In this document: positions 43,961-51,733 of the stretch, piece after piece
How positions within the stretch are numbered: position 1 is the stretch's first letter
Layout of the letters: every line of letters starts with the position of its first letter
Source of the DNA: UBA7803 sp040219935
Lineage (GTDB): Bacteria > Pseudomonadota > Gammaproteobacteria > Pseudomonadales > Azotimanducaceae
Length of the DNA stretch: 64,000 nt
NCBI GenBank assembly: GCA_040219935.1
Contig: JAVJUA010000062.1
Span: 97,125-161,124 of the forward strand
Direction of reading: 5' to 3'
The notes under the pieces: model-generated
What the model was told of the DNA's origin: nothing
The model's input: the letters and a program-made list of their open reading frames with translations, nothing else
Database searches by the model: none
Position numbers and translations under genes: made by a program

Positions 43961-46291
43961 CTAGTCGGCCCCTATGCCGTGGACCAGATTCACGTCGGCG
44001 ATGCGACCGGGACCGTGGCAAACACCGCAGGTCTCGATGACGAGACCGTCGTCGACGTCACTCTGCAGCACGTCGAAGCCCGAGGTGGCGGCACCGGAGC
44101 CTGGGGTATCCGGCATCTCCAGGCTGATGCCGGCGCCGTTGTCGAGCATGTGGGCGCGCGCCTGCACGGTATCGTGGCAGGCCGAGCACACGGCTGCCGT
44201 GGCGGTGACGTTGCCATCGTCGCGGGGGTCGCCGGCAGAGCCGTCTCCGGGAACAAAATCACCGGTACCGAACGGGCTGGCTGTGTTCACCGTCGCCTGG
44301 CTGTCGATGGTCGTGGCCAGCACGGAATCAAGCAGCGGGACCTCGTGTGAGCCGGCGACGTGGCATGCGTCGCAATCATTGGGCTCGGCAGGGAAGCCGA
44401 CCTCACTGAAGTCGTGGGCGGTATTGAAGAAGCCGTATACCTGGTATTCGTTGCTGCGCGCCTGAGCACCGTGGATCGCATGAATCATGCGCTTGAAGTC
44501 GATGGAACGCTCCTCCAGCCCATCCGCAGAGGCGGAATTGACACCGTTTTCGGTCATATCCGGGTCCGCCGGACGCTGGGCGAGATCCGTCGCATTGGGG
44601 TTGTGGCAGACCACGCACAGCTGAACGTTGTCGGTGCGGTTGTTACCGTGGAATGCCAGGCCGTCGTTCTCGCCGTGGCAGGCCTGGCACTTGGCCGAAT
44701 CCACCACCGTACGTCGCGGCTGCGCCACCGCGTCGGTGATCGGAAAGAAATCCACCGCACCCGTCACCGGCACCTGATCGCCGAAGTCACCGTCACCGTC
44801 GAAATCGGCGGCCGGATGGCCTTCGATGGCGACCGCGCCCGAGCCCTCCAGACTCACCGGAATGGACACCGGTAACGCCGCGGTGAACGTGCCGTCACCG
44901 TTATCGCTCACGATGGCGGGATCGAGCAGGCTGAAGCTCGCCGGACGGGCCGGGGCGGCCCCGGTTACCGCGCCGGCATCGGGATCGAAGTTGGTGTAGT
45001 CGCGGGTGGGCCACGCCAGATCCAGGTTCACGCTGGCTCCGCTGCCGGTGAACGCCGGGTCGCCGAGCACGTCGTAAGCCGCGTCGTCCCGGGTCGGGTC
45101 GGTCACGGAAAAGCGCACGGAGGGCGATGCGCCAGGCTCGGCGCCGGAGATCTCGAGAATGTTGTAGGCAAACCGGCGAGTGGCCTCCTGCGCCGGCATG
45201 CGGTGCGATTGGGCGATGCTCCCGGCAATACGGTCCTGAGCATGACACACCGTGCACTCGCTGTTGTCCGCAACCACGCCGCCCGGATGATTTTCCCCGG
45301 AGAGAAAGTCGACATCGTCGTGACAGGCGCCGCAGGCTTCGATGCTCGGCTGCATGAAGAAGTTGTCGGCGTCCGGGGTCGCAGCGTCGGCCGGATCGTG
45401 GCACTTGACGCAGTTCCTGACGTCCTGAGGGAACGCCACGTCCGAATAATCGTGTCTGGTGTCGCGGAATCCATAGATGGCGTACTCACCACCCTGGGCG
45501 ACGCTCGGCAGTTCTTCGCCCATGTGGATCTTGTGGATCATCACGCGGAAGTCGATGGTGTTGCCGCTGTTGGCGTCCGTACTGCCGGGATTGTGGCAGG
45601 TCACGCACATGCGGGTGTCGTTGCGTGGTCCGCCGTGGGCGTCGAGCCCCCGGTGACACTCATTGCAGGAATCGGTCGCCACGATGTCACGGGTTTCGAT
45701 GCCGGAGGTCGCGCCGGTAGAGGGCTGCCAGGTGTAGACGGCGTTGCCGGGCGTCGGCAGATCCGCCGCACGGATCGCGAGCGCCACTCTGTGGGTCAAC
45801 TCCGGCTCGTACGCCACGCTGACGGGGTCATCCACCGCCGCGACGTCGACACCGAAGGTATAGGTATAGCTGCCGTTACCGTGGTCTTCCAGGCTGCCGC
45901 CAGCGTCGGTATCGGCCTGCACCGCAGTCTCGGAGCCTGGCCCGGCACCCGGCTGCTCCAGCGCGTTGATGTAGCTCTGCCAGCGGTCGCTGTCCCCTTC
46001 CGTGCCGGGCACCAGCTTGGCGATGGTGAACTCGAGCGTCGACGCCGGCACTCCGGCAAAGGGTACGCCGTCCTGATCGTTCACCTGGAAATCGATGACC
46101 GGCGGACTGCCGATTCGAACGTCGACGATGGTCACGTCCAGCGCGGTGACCTCGCCCCGCCGGACGATGGTCTCACCGGGTTCACCCGGCGGGCCTGGCG
46201 GTCCGGGGGGGCCGCGATCGCCGTCATCGCCCCCGCAGCCGCCGATCAGAAGCACGATCGCGGCCGCGCGATGGGTCCAGCTCATCGCCAT
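43961..46291 (-). CDS. mtrC: OmcA/MtrC-family decaheme outer-surface lipoprotein
   Basis: 776 residues with ten CXXCH sites: CNECH, CVTCH, CVKCH, CGACH, CTVCH, CQACH, CVVCH, CDACH, CSACH and CGVCH, split 5 and 5 as in MtrC/OmcA. The signal ends in a lipobox with Cys19 (LIGGC), followed at once by a collagen-like stretch GDRGPPGPPGPPGEPGE at about 24-41. Beta domains with Asp/Gly-rich loops separate the heme groups. As a cell-surface cytochrome it would reduce extracellular acceptors such as Fe(III), Mn(IV) or electrodes. ATG 46291 has GGGGAGAGG upstream; ATG 46285 is an alternative. Confidence 0.94.
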   Translation of the reverse strand: MAMSWTHRAAAIVLLIGGCGGDDGDRGPPGPPGPPGEPGETIVRRGEVTALDVTIVDVRIGSPPVIDFQVNDQDGVPFAGVPASTLEFTIAKLVPGTEGDSDRWQSYINALEQPGAGPGSETAVQADTDAGGSLEDHGNGSYTYTFGVDVAAVDDPVSVAYEPELTHRVALAIRAADLPTPGNAVYTWQPSTGATSGIETRDIVATDSCNECHRGLDAHGGPRNDTRMCVTCHNPGSTDANSGNTIDFRVMIHKIHMGEELPSVAQGGEYAIYGFRDTRHDYSDVAFPQDVRNCVKCHDPADAATPDADNFFMQPSIEACGACHDDVDFLSGENHPGGVVADNSECTVCHAQDRIAGSIAQSHRMPAQEATRRFAYNILEISGAEPGASPSVRFSVTDPTRDDAAYDVLGDPAFTGSGASVNLDLAWPTRDYTNFDPDAGAVTGAAPARPASFSLLDPAIVSDNGDGTFTAALPVSIPVSLEGSGAVAIEGHPAADFDGDGDFGDQVPVTGAVDFFPITDAVAQPRRTVVDSAKCQACHGENDGLAFHGNNRTDNVQLCVVCHNPNATDLAQRPADPDMTENGVNSASADGLEERSIDFKRMIHAIHGAQARSNEYQVYGFFNTAHDFSEVGFPAEPNDCDACHVAGSHEVPLLDSVLATTIDSQATVNTASPFGTGDFVPGDGSAGDPRDDGNVTATAAVCSACHDTVQARAHMLDNGAGISLEMPDTPGSGAATSGFDVLQSDVDDGLVIETCGVCHGPGRIADVNLVHGIGAD

Positions 46292-46351
46292 GGCCTCTCC
46301 CCTTCACAGAGTGACACACCGTGATCCTAAACCATTCTGGAAGCCGTGCAT

Positions 46352-46365
46352 TTGATCGAGATCAA
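46352..46365. promoter_or_regulatory. FNR/Anr box between mtrC and the cytochrome operon
   Basis: TTGATCGAGATCAA matches the FNR consensus TTGAT-N4-ATCAA at all ten positions. It is in the 171-base divergent region, 61 bases upstream of the mtrC start (-) and 98 bases upstream of the diheme cytochrome start (+). It would allow activation of one or both operons when oxygen is scarce. The fnr gene itself is not in the window. Confidence 0.75.
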
Positions 46366-46462
46366 TTGTATCCGCGGCCCGACTCAGTATCGTAATCCTT
46401 TGGCAGCGTCAGTCGCGGGAGTTGCGATCGTGCGCCGACTCAACGGTAGAGAGGAGGTCAGA

Positions 46463-47095
46463 ATGACTTGGAGGATCACCTCGACGGCGGTGCTCGCGAT
46501 CATGTTGCTGTCGCCGGACTTCACGATGGCGGCTGCAGCGGACGCGCTCGAGCAGACCATCGATGACTGTGAGAGCTGCCATGGCGAGGGCGGCGCCAGC
46601 AGCCACGAGAACATCCCGGTCATCGGCGGGATGTCCTCCTTCTATCTCGATGCCCAGCTGCATGCCTATCAGGACGGCTATCGGCCCTGTGTGGAAGTCG
46701 AGTATCCGGCGGGCCCGGAGCAGGGCGAGATGGGCGACATGTGCGAAGAGGTAGAAGGGCTGAGCGACCAGCAGATCTCGGCCATCGCAGACTACTTCGC
46801 CGAACAGCCTTTCGTCGTACCCGATCAGGAGACGAACCCGGACCTCGTCGCCCAAGGCGAGAATCTCCATCAGCAACACTGCGCCAAATGCCACAGCGAA
46901 GGGGGCGGTCTGGCCTTCGACGACGCCGGCATTCTGGCGGGGCAGTGGCGCGGCTACCTGGAGCAGACTTTCGAGGAATACCGCACGGGTGAGCGCTGGC
47001 AGCCCGAGAAAATGGCGCCGAAGATGGAGCTGCTCAGCGACGACGAGACCCGCGCACTGATCGAATTCTACGTCGCCCAGGAACCCGTCGAGTGA
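46463..47095 (+). CDS. Diheme cytochrome c (c4-like)
   Basis: 210 residues from ATG 46463, preceded by AGAGGAGGT. Signal peptide (TAVLAIMLLSPDFTMAAA) and two cytochrome c domains, heme sites CESCH (DDCESCHGEGG) and CAKCH (HCAKCHSEGGG), about 100 residues apart. Likely axial Met residues fall in PVIGGMSSF and EKMAPKM. Tandem domains of this size are typical of cytochrome c4 or related carriers. Its stop overlaps the NapC-type gene by 4 bases (GTGA). It probably shuttles electrons between that protein and MtrA, or to an oxidase. Confidence 0.9.
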   Translation: MTWRITSTAVLAIMLLSPDFTMAAAADALEQTIDDCESCHGEGGASSHENIPVIGGMSSFYLDAQLHAYQDGYRPCVEVEYPAGPEQGEMGDMCEEVEGLSDQQISAIADYFAEQPFVVPDQETNPDLVAQGENLHQQHCAKCHSEGGGLAFDDAGILAGQWRGYLEQTFEEYRTGERWQPEKMAPKMELLSDDETRALIEFYVAQEPVE

Positions 47096-47700
47096 GCCCC
47101 GAGCAACGCTCAGCGCTGTGGCAGCAGCGCCGTTGGTTGCTGGGGCTACCGCTCGGCGGCCTGCTTCTGTTCGGTCTGGGTATGGTCGGCTGGATCGGCG
47201 TCAATGCGACCATCGAGGCAACCAACAGCCTCGAGTTCTGCACGTCGTGCCACGAGATGCAGGCATTCGTGTATCCGGAATACGAGCAGAGCGCCCATTT
47301 CCGCAACGCCGCAGGCGTGCGCGCGGTCTGCGCGGACTGCCATGTGCCGCAGGCCCTCGGACCGAAGATCGTCCGGAAGGTGCAGGCTTCATTCAAGGAA
47401 TTGCCGGGGCACTTCATGGGCGTCATCGACACCCGTGAGAAGTTCGAGGCTCATCGGCCGGAAATGGCCATGAACGTGTGGGCGCGGATGCGCGCGAACG
47501 ACTCCCGGAATTGCCGCAGCTGCCACAGCTACGAAGCCATGGCCCAGGACATGCAAGGTCGTTCCGCGTCCAGGAAGCATTCGGCCGAGTGGCGGGAGCG
47601 TTACGATGACACGTGTATCGATTGTCACTTCGGCATCGCCCACGAGCTACCGGAGGGTCTGACCCCTGCCGACCTCGCTTCGGCGGACGGTGGTCAATGA
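47092..47700 (+). CDS. NapC/NirT/CymA-type tetraheme quinol dehydrogenase
   Basis: 202 residues starting at GTG 47092, overlapping the upstream stop. One N-terminal membrane helix (WLLGLPLGGLLLFGLGMVGWIG), then four heme sites CTSCH, CADCH, CRSCH and CIDCH, as in NapC/CymA (about 190 residues). The sequence around the first heme (EFCTSCHEM) is typical for the quinol-oxidising heme of this family. It takes electrons from menaquinol or ubiquinol and hands them to periplasmic cytochromes. Next to mtrCAB it fills the role of CymA in Shewanella. Confidence 0.92.
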   Translation: MSPEQRSALWQQRRWLLGLPLGGLLLFGLGMVGWIGVNATIEATNSLEFCTSCHEMQAFVYPEYEQSAHFRNAAGVRAVCADCHVPQALGPKIVRKVQASFKELPGHFMGVIDTREKFEAHRPEMAMNVWARMRANDSRNCRSCHSYEAMAQDMQGRSASRKHSAEWRERYDDTCIDCHFGIAHELPEGLTPADLASADGGQ

Positions 47701-47720
47701 TCCGTACTCGCTTCTAGCAG

Positions 47721-47936
47721 CTAAGGCGCGGGATCGTCGCGCTCCCCCACCCGCCAGGGCGTGAACGCGAGAATGTACAGAAAGCCCAGATTCACCAGCG
47801 GCACCAGCACCAGCAGGCTCAACGCACCGGGGAACCCGGCCTTAGTACAGATCTTCCAGAACGGCACCACCACCAGTACGGCGACGATCAGCATCCAGAC
47901 GATGCCGCCGACGCCATGCACTCCCTCGTTCATCAT
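47721..47936 (-). CDS. Small two-helix membrane protein
   Basis: 71 residues from ATG 47936 (two Met in a row; GGGAG upstream). Two membrane segments, GIVWMLIVAVLVVVPFWKI and LSLLVLVPLVNLGFLYILAF, with a Cys-Thr-Lys-Ala-Gly turn between. It ends FTPWRVGERDDPAP. This looks like a small inner-membrane subunit or assembly protein. It lies 43 bases after the Rieske gene in the same direction. No family is recognised. Confidence 0.65.
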   Translation of the reverse strand: MMNEGVHGVGGIVWMLIVAVLVVVPFWKICTKAGFPGALSLLVLVPLVNLGFLYILAFTPWRVGERDDPAP

Positions 47937-47979
47937 GTTGCGCACTCCCTGTTTTCCGCGCGGATTTACACCGCATTCG

Positions 47980-48615
47980 CTACCCTTCCGACGGCCGGTC
48001 ACGGCCGACTTCGATCGTCGCGGCATCCACATAGTAGTGCGGCGGCACGACCAGATTGGTCGGGGCCGGCACGGCCTTGTACACACGGCCGGCGAGATCG
48101 AACTTGGAACCGTGGCAGGGGCAGAAAAAGCCGCCGTACCAGCGCTCGCCGCCATCACGGATCTCCGGTTCCGGCTGAAAGCTCGGTATGCAGCCGAGAT
48201 GCGTGCACAGGGCCACCAGCACCAGGCACTCGGGACGCCGCGCCCGGTAGGCATTGACGGCGTAGTCGGGCTGCTGGGCCCGGACGGTCGAGTCCGGGTC
48301 GCGGAGCCGGGCGATCAAACCGGGGGCTTCCAGCGAATCCAGCATGGCCCTAGTTCGCCTAAGTACCCACACCGGCCGTCCGGCCCACGTCCCGGTCAGC
48401 AACTCACCCGGCCGCAGGTTGCCGATGCCGATCCGGACCGGGGCCGCACGGGCCCGCGCTTTGGCGCTGGGCTGCCAGGATGCTACGAACGGCACGGCGG
48501 CCGCACCGACGCCGACCCCACCGATCGCCGAGGTCGCGATCGTGAGAAACCGCCTGCGCTGCGGAGTACCCCAGTCACTGCCGAGGAGCCGATCGGAGTC
48601 GTCGTCTGCCGACAT
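47980..48615 (-). CDS. petA: Rieske iron-sulfur protein, without adjacent cytochrome b/c1
   Basis: 211 residues from ATG 48615. Tat-like signal (QRRRFLTIATSAIGGVGVGAAAVPFVASW) and the [2Fe-2S] motifs CTHLGCIPSF and FCPCHGSKFDLAGRV of bc1-type Rieske proteins, with the disulfide Cys residues in place. The petB and petC genes normally found next to it are absent. Instead it is followed by a 71-residue membrane protein. It may be a second Rieske copy serving a complex encoded elsewhere, or a new partner of the nearby cytochromes. Confidence 0.88.
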   Translation of the reverse strand: MSADDDSDRLLGSDWGTPQRRRFLTIATSAIGGVGVGAAAVPFVASWQPSAKARARAAPVRIGIGNLRPGELLTGTWAGRPVWVLRRTRAMLDSLEAPGLIARLRDPDSTVRAQQPDYAVNAYRARRPECLVLVALCTHLGCIPSFQPEPEIRDGGERWYGGFFCPCHGSKFDLAGRVYKAVPAPTNLVVPPHYYVDAATIEVGRDRPSEG

Positions 48616-48619
48616 CGTC

Positions 48620-49378
48620 TCACGCCTCCAGCCGGTCCGCCGACTCGGCTCCGAACTCGAACACCACATCGGCATCGGGAACCGCCAGGTGCCGGTCCTT
48701 GTCCGGACAATCCACCCGTGACAACAGGTGCCGCATCACGTTGAGCCGGGCCGATTTCTTGTGGTCGGCCCGCACCACGTACCAGGGCGTGGCGTCCGTG
48801 TGCGTGCGGGCGAGCATCTCGTTGCGGGCCATGCTGTAATCGTCCCAGTGCGCCAGCGCCACCTCGTCGATGGGGCTGGTCTTCCAGCGCTTGAGCGGAT
48901 CGCGCCGGCGCGCCTCCAGACGCTCGGCCTGCGCGTCCCGGGAGATGTCGAGATAGTATTTGAACAGCTGAATGCCCGAGCGGATCAACAGCTGCTCGAA
49001 CGGCACCACATCGTCGAAGAATGCCCGGTATTCCGCCTCACTGCAGAATCCCATCACCCGTTCCACGCCGGCGCGGTTGTACCAGCTCCGGTTGAACAGC
49101 ACCATTTCCCGGGCCACCGGGAGATGCGGCACGAAGCGTTGAAAATACCAGCCGTCACGGTCCCGGTCGGACGGCTTGCCGAGGGCGACCACCCGCGTCT
49201 CGCGGGGGCTGGCGTGGGCGGTGAATCGCTTGATCACGCCGTCCTTCCCCGCCGCGTCGCGGCCCTCGAACAGGATCAGAATCCGGTGGTCGTATTCGAT
49301 CAGGTGCCGCTGGAATTTGACCAGCTCGATCTGCAGGCGCCGCAGTTCCGCCTTGTAGCGCGATTTGCCGCCGCTCAT
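48620..49378 (-). CDS. ppk2: Polyphosphate kinase 2
   Basis: 252 residues. Walker A LFEGRDAAGKDGVIKR near residue 40, lid region SPRETRVVALGKPSDRDRDGWYFQRFVPHLP, and Walker B-like VLFNRSWYNRAGVERVMGF match PPK2 of the one-domain type. PPK2 enzymes use polyphosphate to phosphorylate ADP or GDP (class I), or AMP (class II); the class cannot be settled by eye. It starts 4 bases before the MerR stop (overlap) and its stop lies 4 bases from the Rieske start, so the three genes are one unit. Confidence 0.92.
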   Translation of the reverse strand: MSGGKSRYKAELRRLQIELVKFQRHLIEYDHRILILFEGRDAAGKDGVIKRFTAHASPRETRVVALGKPSDRDRDGWYFQRFVPHLPVAREMVLFNRSWYNRAGVERVMGFCSEAEYRAFFDDVVPFEQLLIRSGIQLFKYYLDISRDAQAERLEARRRDPLKRWKTSPIDEVALAHWDDYSMARNEMLARTHTDATPWYVVRADHKKSARLNVMRHLLSRVDCPDKDRHLAVPDADVVFEFGAESADRLEA

Positions 49379-49905
49379 GGGCGCGCCGGCGCCCGCGTTT
49401 CCTGCGGGCGCCCGTGACAGCCGCCCACCGCGTGTAGTCGCCCGATCTGCGGATCCGTCTCGTCGAGGGCGACGCCTTCGATCAGCGGGCAGATGTCGCC
49501 ATCGTCCGACTGCTCATCGGACGCCCACTCGGCCAGCGCGCTGGCCATCCGGCGCTCCGCATCCTGCAGCTCGCGCAACCGCTCACGCACCTCGTCGAGA
49601 CGCTCCTGAACCAGGGTCAACACCAGGTGGCAAGGCGGCGTGTCGTGTGCCGCCTCGTCGAGAATCAGACGAACGTCGCCTATGGTCAGACCGAGGGCCT
49701 GGGCCTTGCGCACGAACATGACCCGGCGCAGGTCATCGGACGAGAAGCGGCGATAGCCGTTCTCGGCCTCGCGCGCCGGACTGAGGACCCCAATGCGAGC
49801 ATAGTAGCGTACCGTTGCCGGCGTGACGCCGGCCCGCCGCGCCAGTTCGGCAACGTGAAACGTAGCGCGATGTCGCCCCGGTCGGGCCAGTGCTGAAGCA
49901 GTCAT
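49375..49905 (-). CDS. MerR-family metal-responsive regulator
   Basis: 176 residues. N-terminal helix-turn-helix and wing: FHVAELARRAGVTPATVRYYARIGVLSPAREAENGYRRFSSDDLRRVMFVRKAQALGLTI. A dimerisation helix follows (RLDEVRERLRELQDAERRM). Candidate metal ligands are Cys92 (PPCH), Cys139 (DICPLIEG) and Cys163-His164; this loop is close to that of ZntR/CadR/CueR-type regulators but with one Cys where many have two. The overlap with ppk2 suggests it controls ppk2-petA, an uncommon target for a metal regulator. Confidence 0.85.
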   Translation of the reverse strand: MTASALARPGRHRATFHVAELARRAGVTPATVRYYARIGVLSPAREAENGYRRFSSDDLRRVMFVRKAQALGLTIGDVRLILDEAAHDTPPCHLVLTLVQERLDEVRERLRELQDAERRMASALAEWASDEQSDDGDICPLIEGVALDETDPQIGRLHAVGGCHGRPQETRAPARP

Positions 49906-49980
49906 GTGATGTCCTCGATCGCTGGAAAAAAGCGGCAGCGAAACGTCCCTGCCAGCCAGTCAGAACAGGATCGGAACGGC

Positions 49981-50403
49981 CTAGATCCGCAGTCTCAGCG
50001 TCGTGAGGTACAGGGGTGGGGAGGTCTCGTGGAGATCGGCCCGCGACGGCGCCGCCACCAGGACGGCGCCAAGCTTGCCGGGCGGACGTGCGAGCAAGCT
50101 GTCGGCCGCCCAGGCAATCGAGGGTGACTTGGGCGGCGACGGGTCTTTGTCCGTGGCGACCGCAAGGGAGAGATCGCAGCAGCATTCCAGATCGATGGCA
50201 TCCGCAGCCCGGTCGGCGCCGTGGTCATGGACGGGTTCGGCTGGGGAAACCGATGACACTTCGGTGTTCGCCCACGCCATGGTACAAGGCATGCTCAGCA
50301 CACCGAGCAGCACGGCGCCGAAAAAGCCGACCGTCATCCCCGACCGTCGCCGCTGGCGCAGCCACTGGAGCGGATTCTGGCGGTTGGTTCGGTGAGCAGG
50401 CAT
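49981..50403 (-). CDS. Small secreted Cys-rich protein of unknown function
   Basis: 140 residues; ATG at 50337 (23rd codon) would start directly before the hydrophobic signal TVGFFGAVLLGVLSMPCTMAWA and may be the true start, since neither has a clear ribosome site. The mature part has His/Asp and a triple Cys (HDHGADRAADAIDLECCCDLS) and a PP-containing end like the small protein at 260-616. It is 75 bases upstream of the MerR gene in the same direction. A metal-binding role is only suggested. Confidence 0.5.
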   Translation of the reverse strand: MPAHRTNRQNPLQWLRQRRRSGMTVGFFGAVLLGVLSMPCTMAWANTEVSSVSPAEPVHDHGADRAADAIDLECCCDLSLAVATDKDPSPPKSPSIAWAADSLLARPPGKLGAVLVAAPSRADLHETSPPLYLTTLRLRI

Positions 50404-50408
50404 CGGGT

Positions 50409-50422
50409 TTGACTCGGATCAA
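50409..50422. promoter_or_regulatory. Near-consensus FNR/Crp-type box
   Basis: TTGACTCGGATCAA matches TTGAT-N4-ATCAA at 9 of 10 positions. It lies in the 129-base gap between the barrel gene end (50533) and the small secreted gene, 72 bases upstream of the ATG at 50337 (-). If functional it would place the small protein and perhaps merR-ppk2-petA under the same oxygen control as mtrCAB. Confidence 0.4.
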
Positions 50423-50532
50423 AGGCGTCGTACTCGACGTCGGGTAACACTTTACGCGGAGATCATGTACGCGCCCCATACGTAGTTACCCCGAGATCGT
50501 TGGGCGTAGCGCAAACGACTCCGGACCGACCG

Positions 50533-51732
50533 TCAGAAATACCACGCCAGGCGCAGCGTCGCAAAGCTGTCGCGGCGAAACCCGGCAAGCAACGGATCGT
50601 CGGCGTCACTGCCGCGGAACCAGCGCACTTCCGCCTCCAGCTTCCAGGTTCCGGTCAACCGCCGTTCCCCTTCCAGGATACCGAGCACCGTGTTGCCGTC
50701 GACGATCACGCCGCCGAGAATGGCGGTACCCGCGGCGTCGTTCAGCGCCAGCCGCACCCCGCCGAACCAGTCGTCGTCGTAGAGCGTCGGCGGCGCGCCC
50801 GGACCCCGGCCGTCGTAGAGATACTCGGCCAGCAGGCCCAGATCCGCGCCGCTCCCGCCGATGCCGAACGACGTGTACTCGAAGCCGGCCACCGCCGCGC
50901 CGAAATCCGAGCCGTGGCCCCGACGGCCGAGCGCCTCCAGCTTCCACAGCCAGGCGCCCCGGGTGTACTGAACGTCCAGCCCCACCTGCCCGATGACGTC
51001 GTAGTACGGGGCGAGGCGCCACTCGCCATCCGAATCGAGTCCAGGCAGCAATCGCGGCTCCCGCGACGTGCCATGGAAGGCGGACACGCCGATGTCCCAG
51101 CCGCCGAGCGCTCCGTACCAGCGCACCGCCAGATCGGTGCGCCGGGAGCCGGCACCGGACTCGTACCCGACCGCATCGGCAGCGACGGGAACGGCCCCGG
51201 ACAGGCGTGCGGTACGCTCGGGGAACGTGCGTTCGCGGAAGCCCGGCAGCACGAAGACGCCGAGGGAGCCCGGTCCGACCCAGCGCTCCAGGTTGAGCAT
51301 CGGTTGACCGAGCTTGTCCTCCTCGTCGAAATCCTCCACCAGATCGGTCTGGTTGATCACGTCCACCAGATGGCGCGACTCCGTCACCCCCCAGAACACC
51401 CGACCGACACCGACACGGGATACCCAAGTGTCGCCGATGCGCAGCCAGACCGCCTCCCGCAGATCGGCGTGGGTGCGCTCGTCGTCGTCGACATCGACGC
51501 GGAAATACGGCGCCAGGGTGAACCGATTCGTGCCGTCGCCGGCGTCGAACCGCCATTCCGGCGCCGCCACGGCGGCGGGCGACAGGCCCGCATCCGGCTG
51601 GGTCGGACGCAGCGGCGCGTCGAAGAACACCCTCGGCTCGAAGCTCAGGTATCCGGACAGCTCCGCCGCACCACCAGCGGGCGCGGCCAGCGGCGCCAGC
51701 ACGGCCAGCACAGCCAGAGGCCTGAGCTTCAC
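50533..51732 (-). CDS. Outer-membrane beta-barrel protein of the ABC/LolA cluster
   Basis: 399 residues from GTG 51732, right after the preceding stop; ATG 51777 is the alternative but its product has a poor signal. Signal LRPLAVLAVLAPLAAPAGGAA and a barrel with about 16 strands: YLSFEPRVFFDAPLR, NRFTLAPYFRVDVDDDE, EAVWLRIGDTWVSRVGVGRVFWG, and terminal FATLRLAWYF. This resembles DUF1302-type or other unclassified porins found beside LolA-like and ABC permease genes. It is the last gene of a 13-gene run and would be the outer-membrane end of its transport module. Confidence 0.75.
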   Translation of the reverse strand: MKLRPLAVLAVLAPLAAPAGGAAELSGYLSFEPRVFFDAPLRPTQPDAGLSPAAVAAPEWRFDAGDGTNRFTLAPYFRVDVDDDERTHADLREAVWLRIGDTWVSRVGVGRVFWGVTESRHLVDVINQTDLVEDFDEEDKLGQPMLNLERWVGPGSLGVFVLPGFRERTFPERTARLSGAVPVAADAVGYESGAGSRRTDLAVRWYGALGGWDIGVSAFHGTSREPRLLPGLDSDGEWRLAPYYDVIGQVGLDVQYTRGAWLWKLEALGRRGHGSDFGAAVAGFEYTSFGIGGSGADLGLLAEYLYDGRGPGAPPTLYDDDWFGGVRLALNDAAGTAILGGVIVDGNTVLGILEGERRLTGTWKLEAEVRWFRGSDADDPLLAGFRRDSFATLRLAWYF

Positions 51733-51733
51733 C

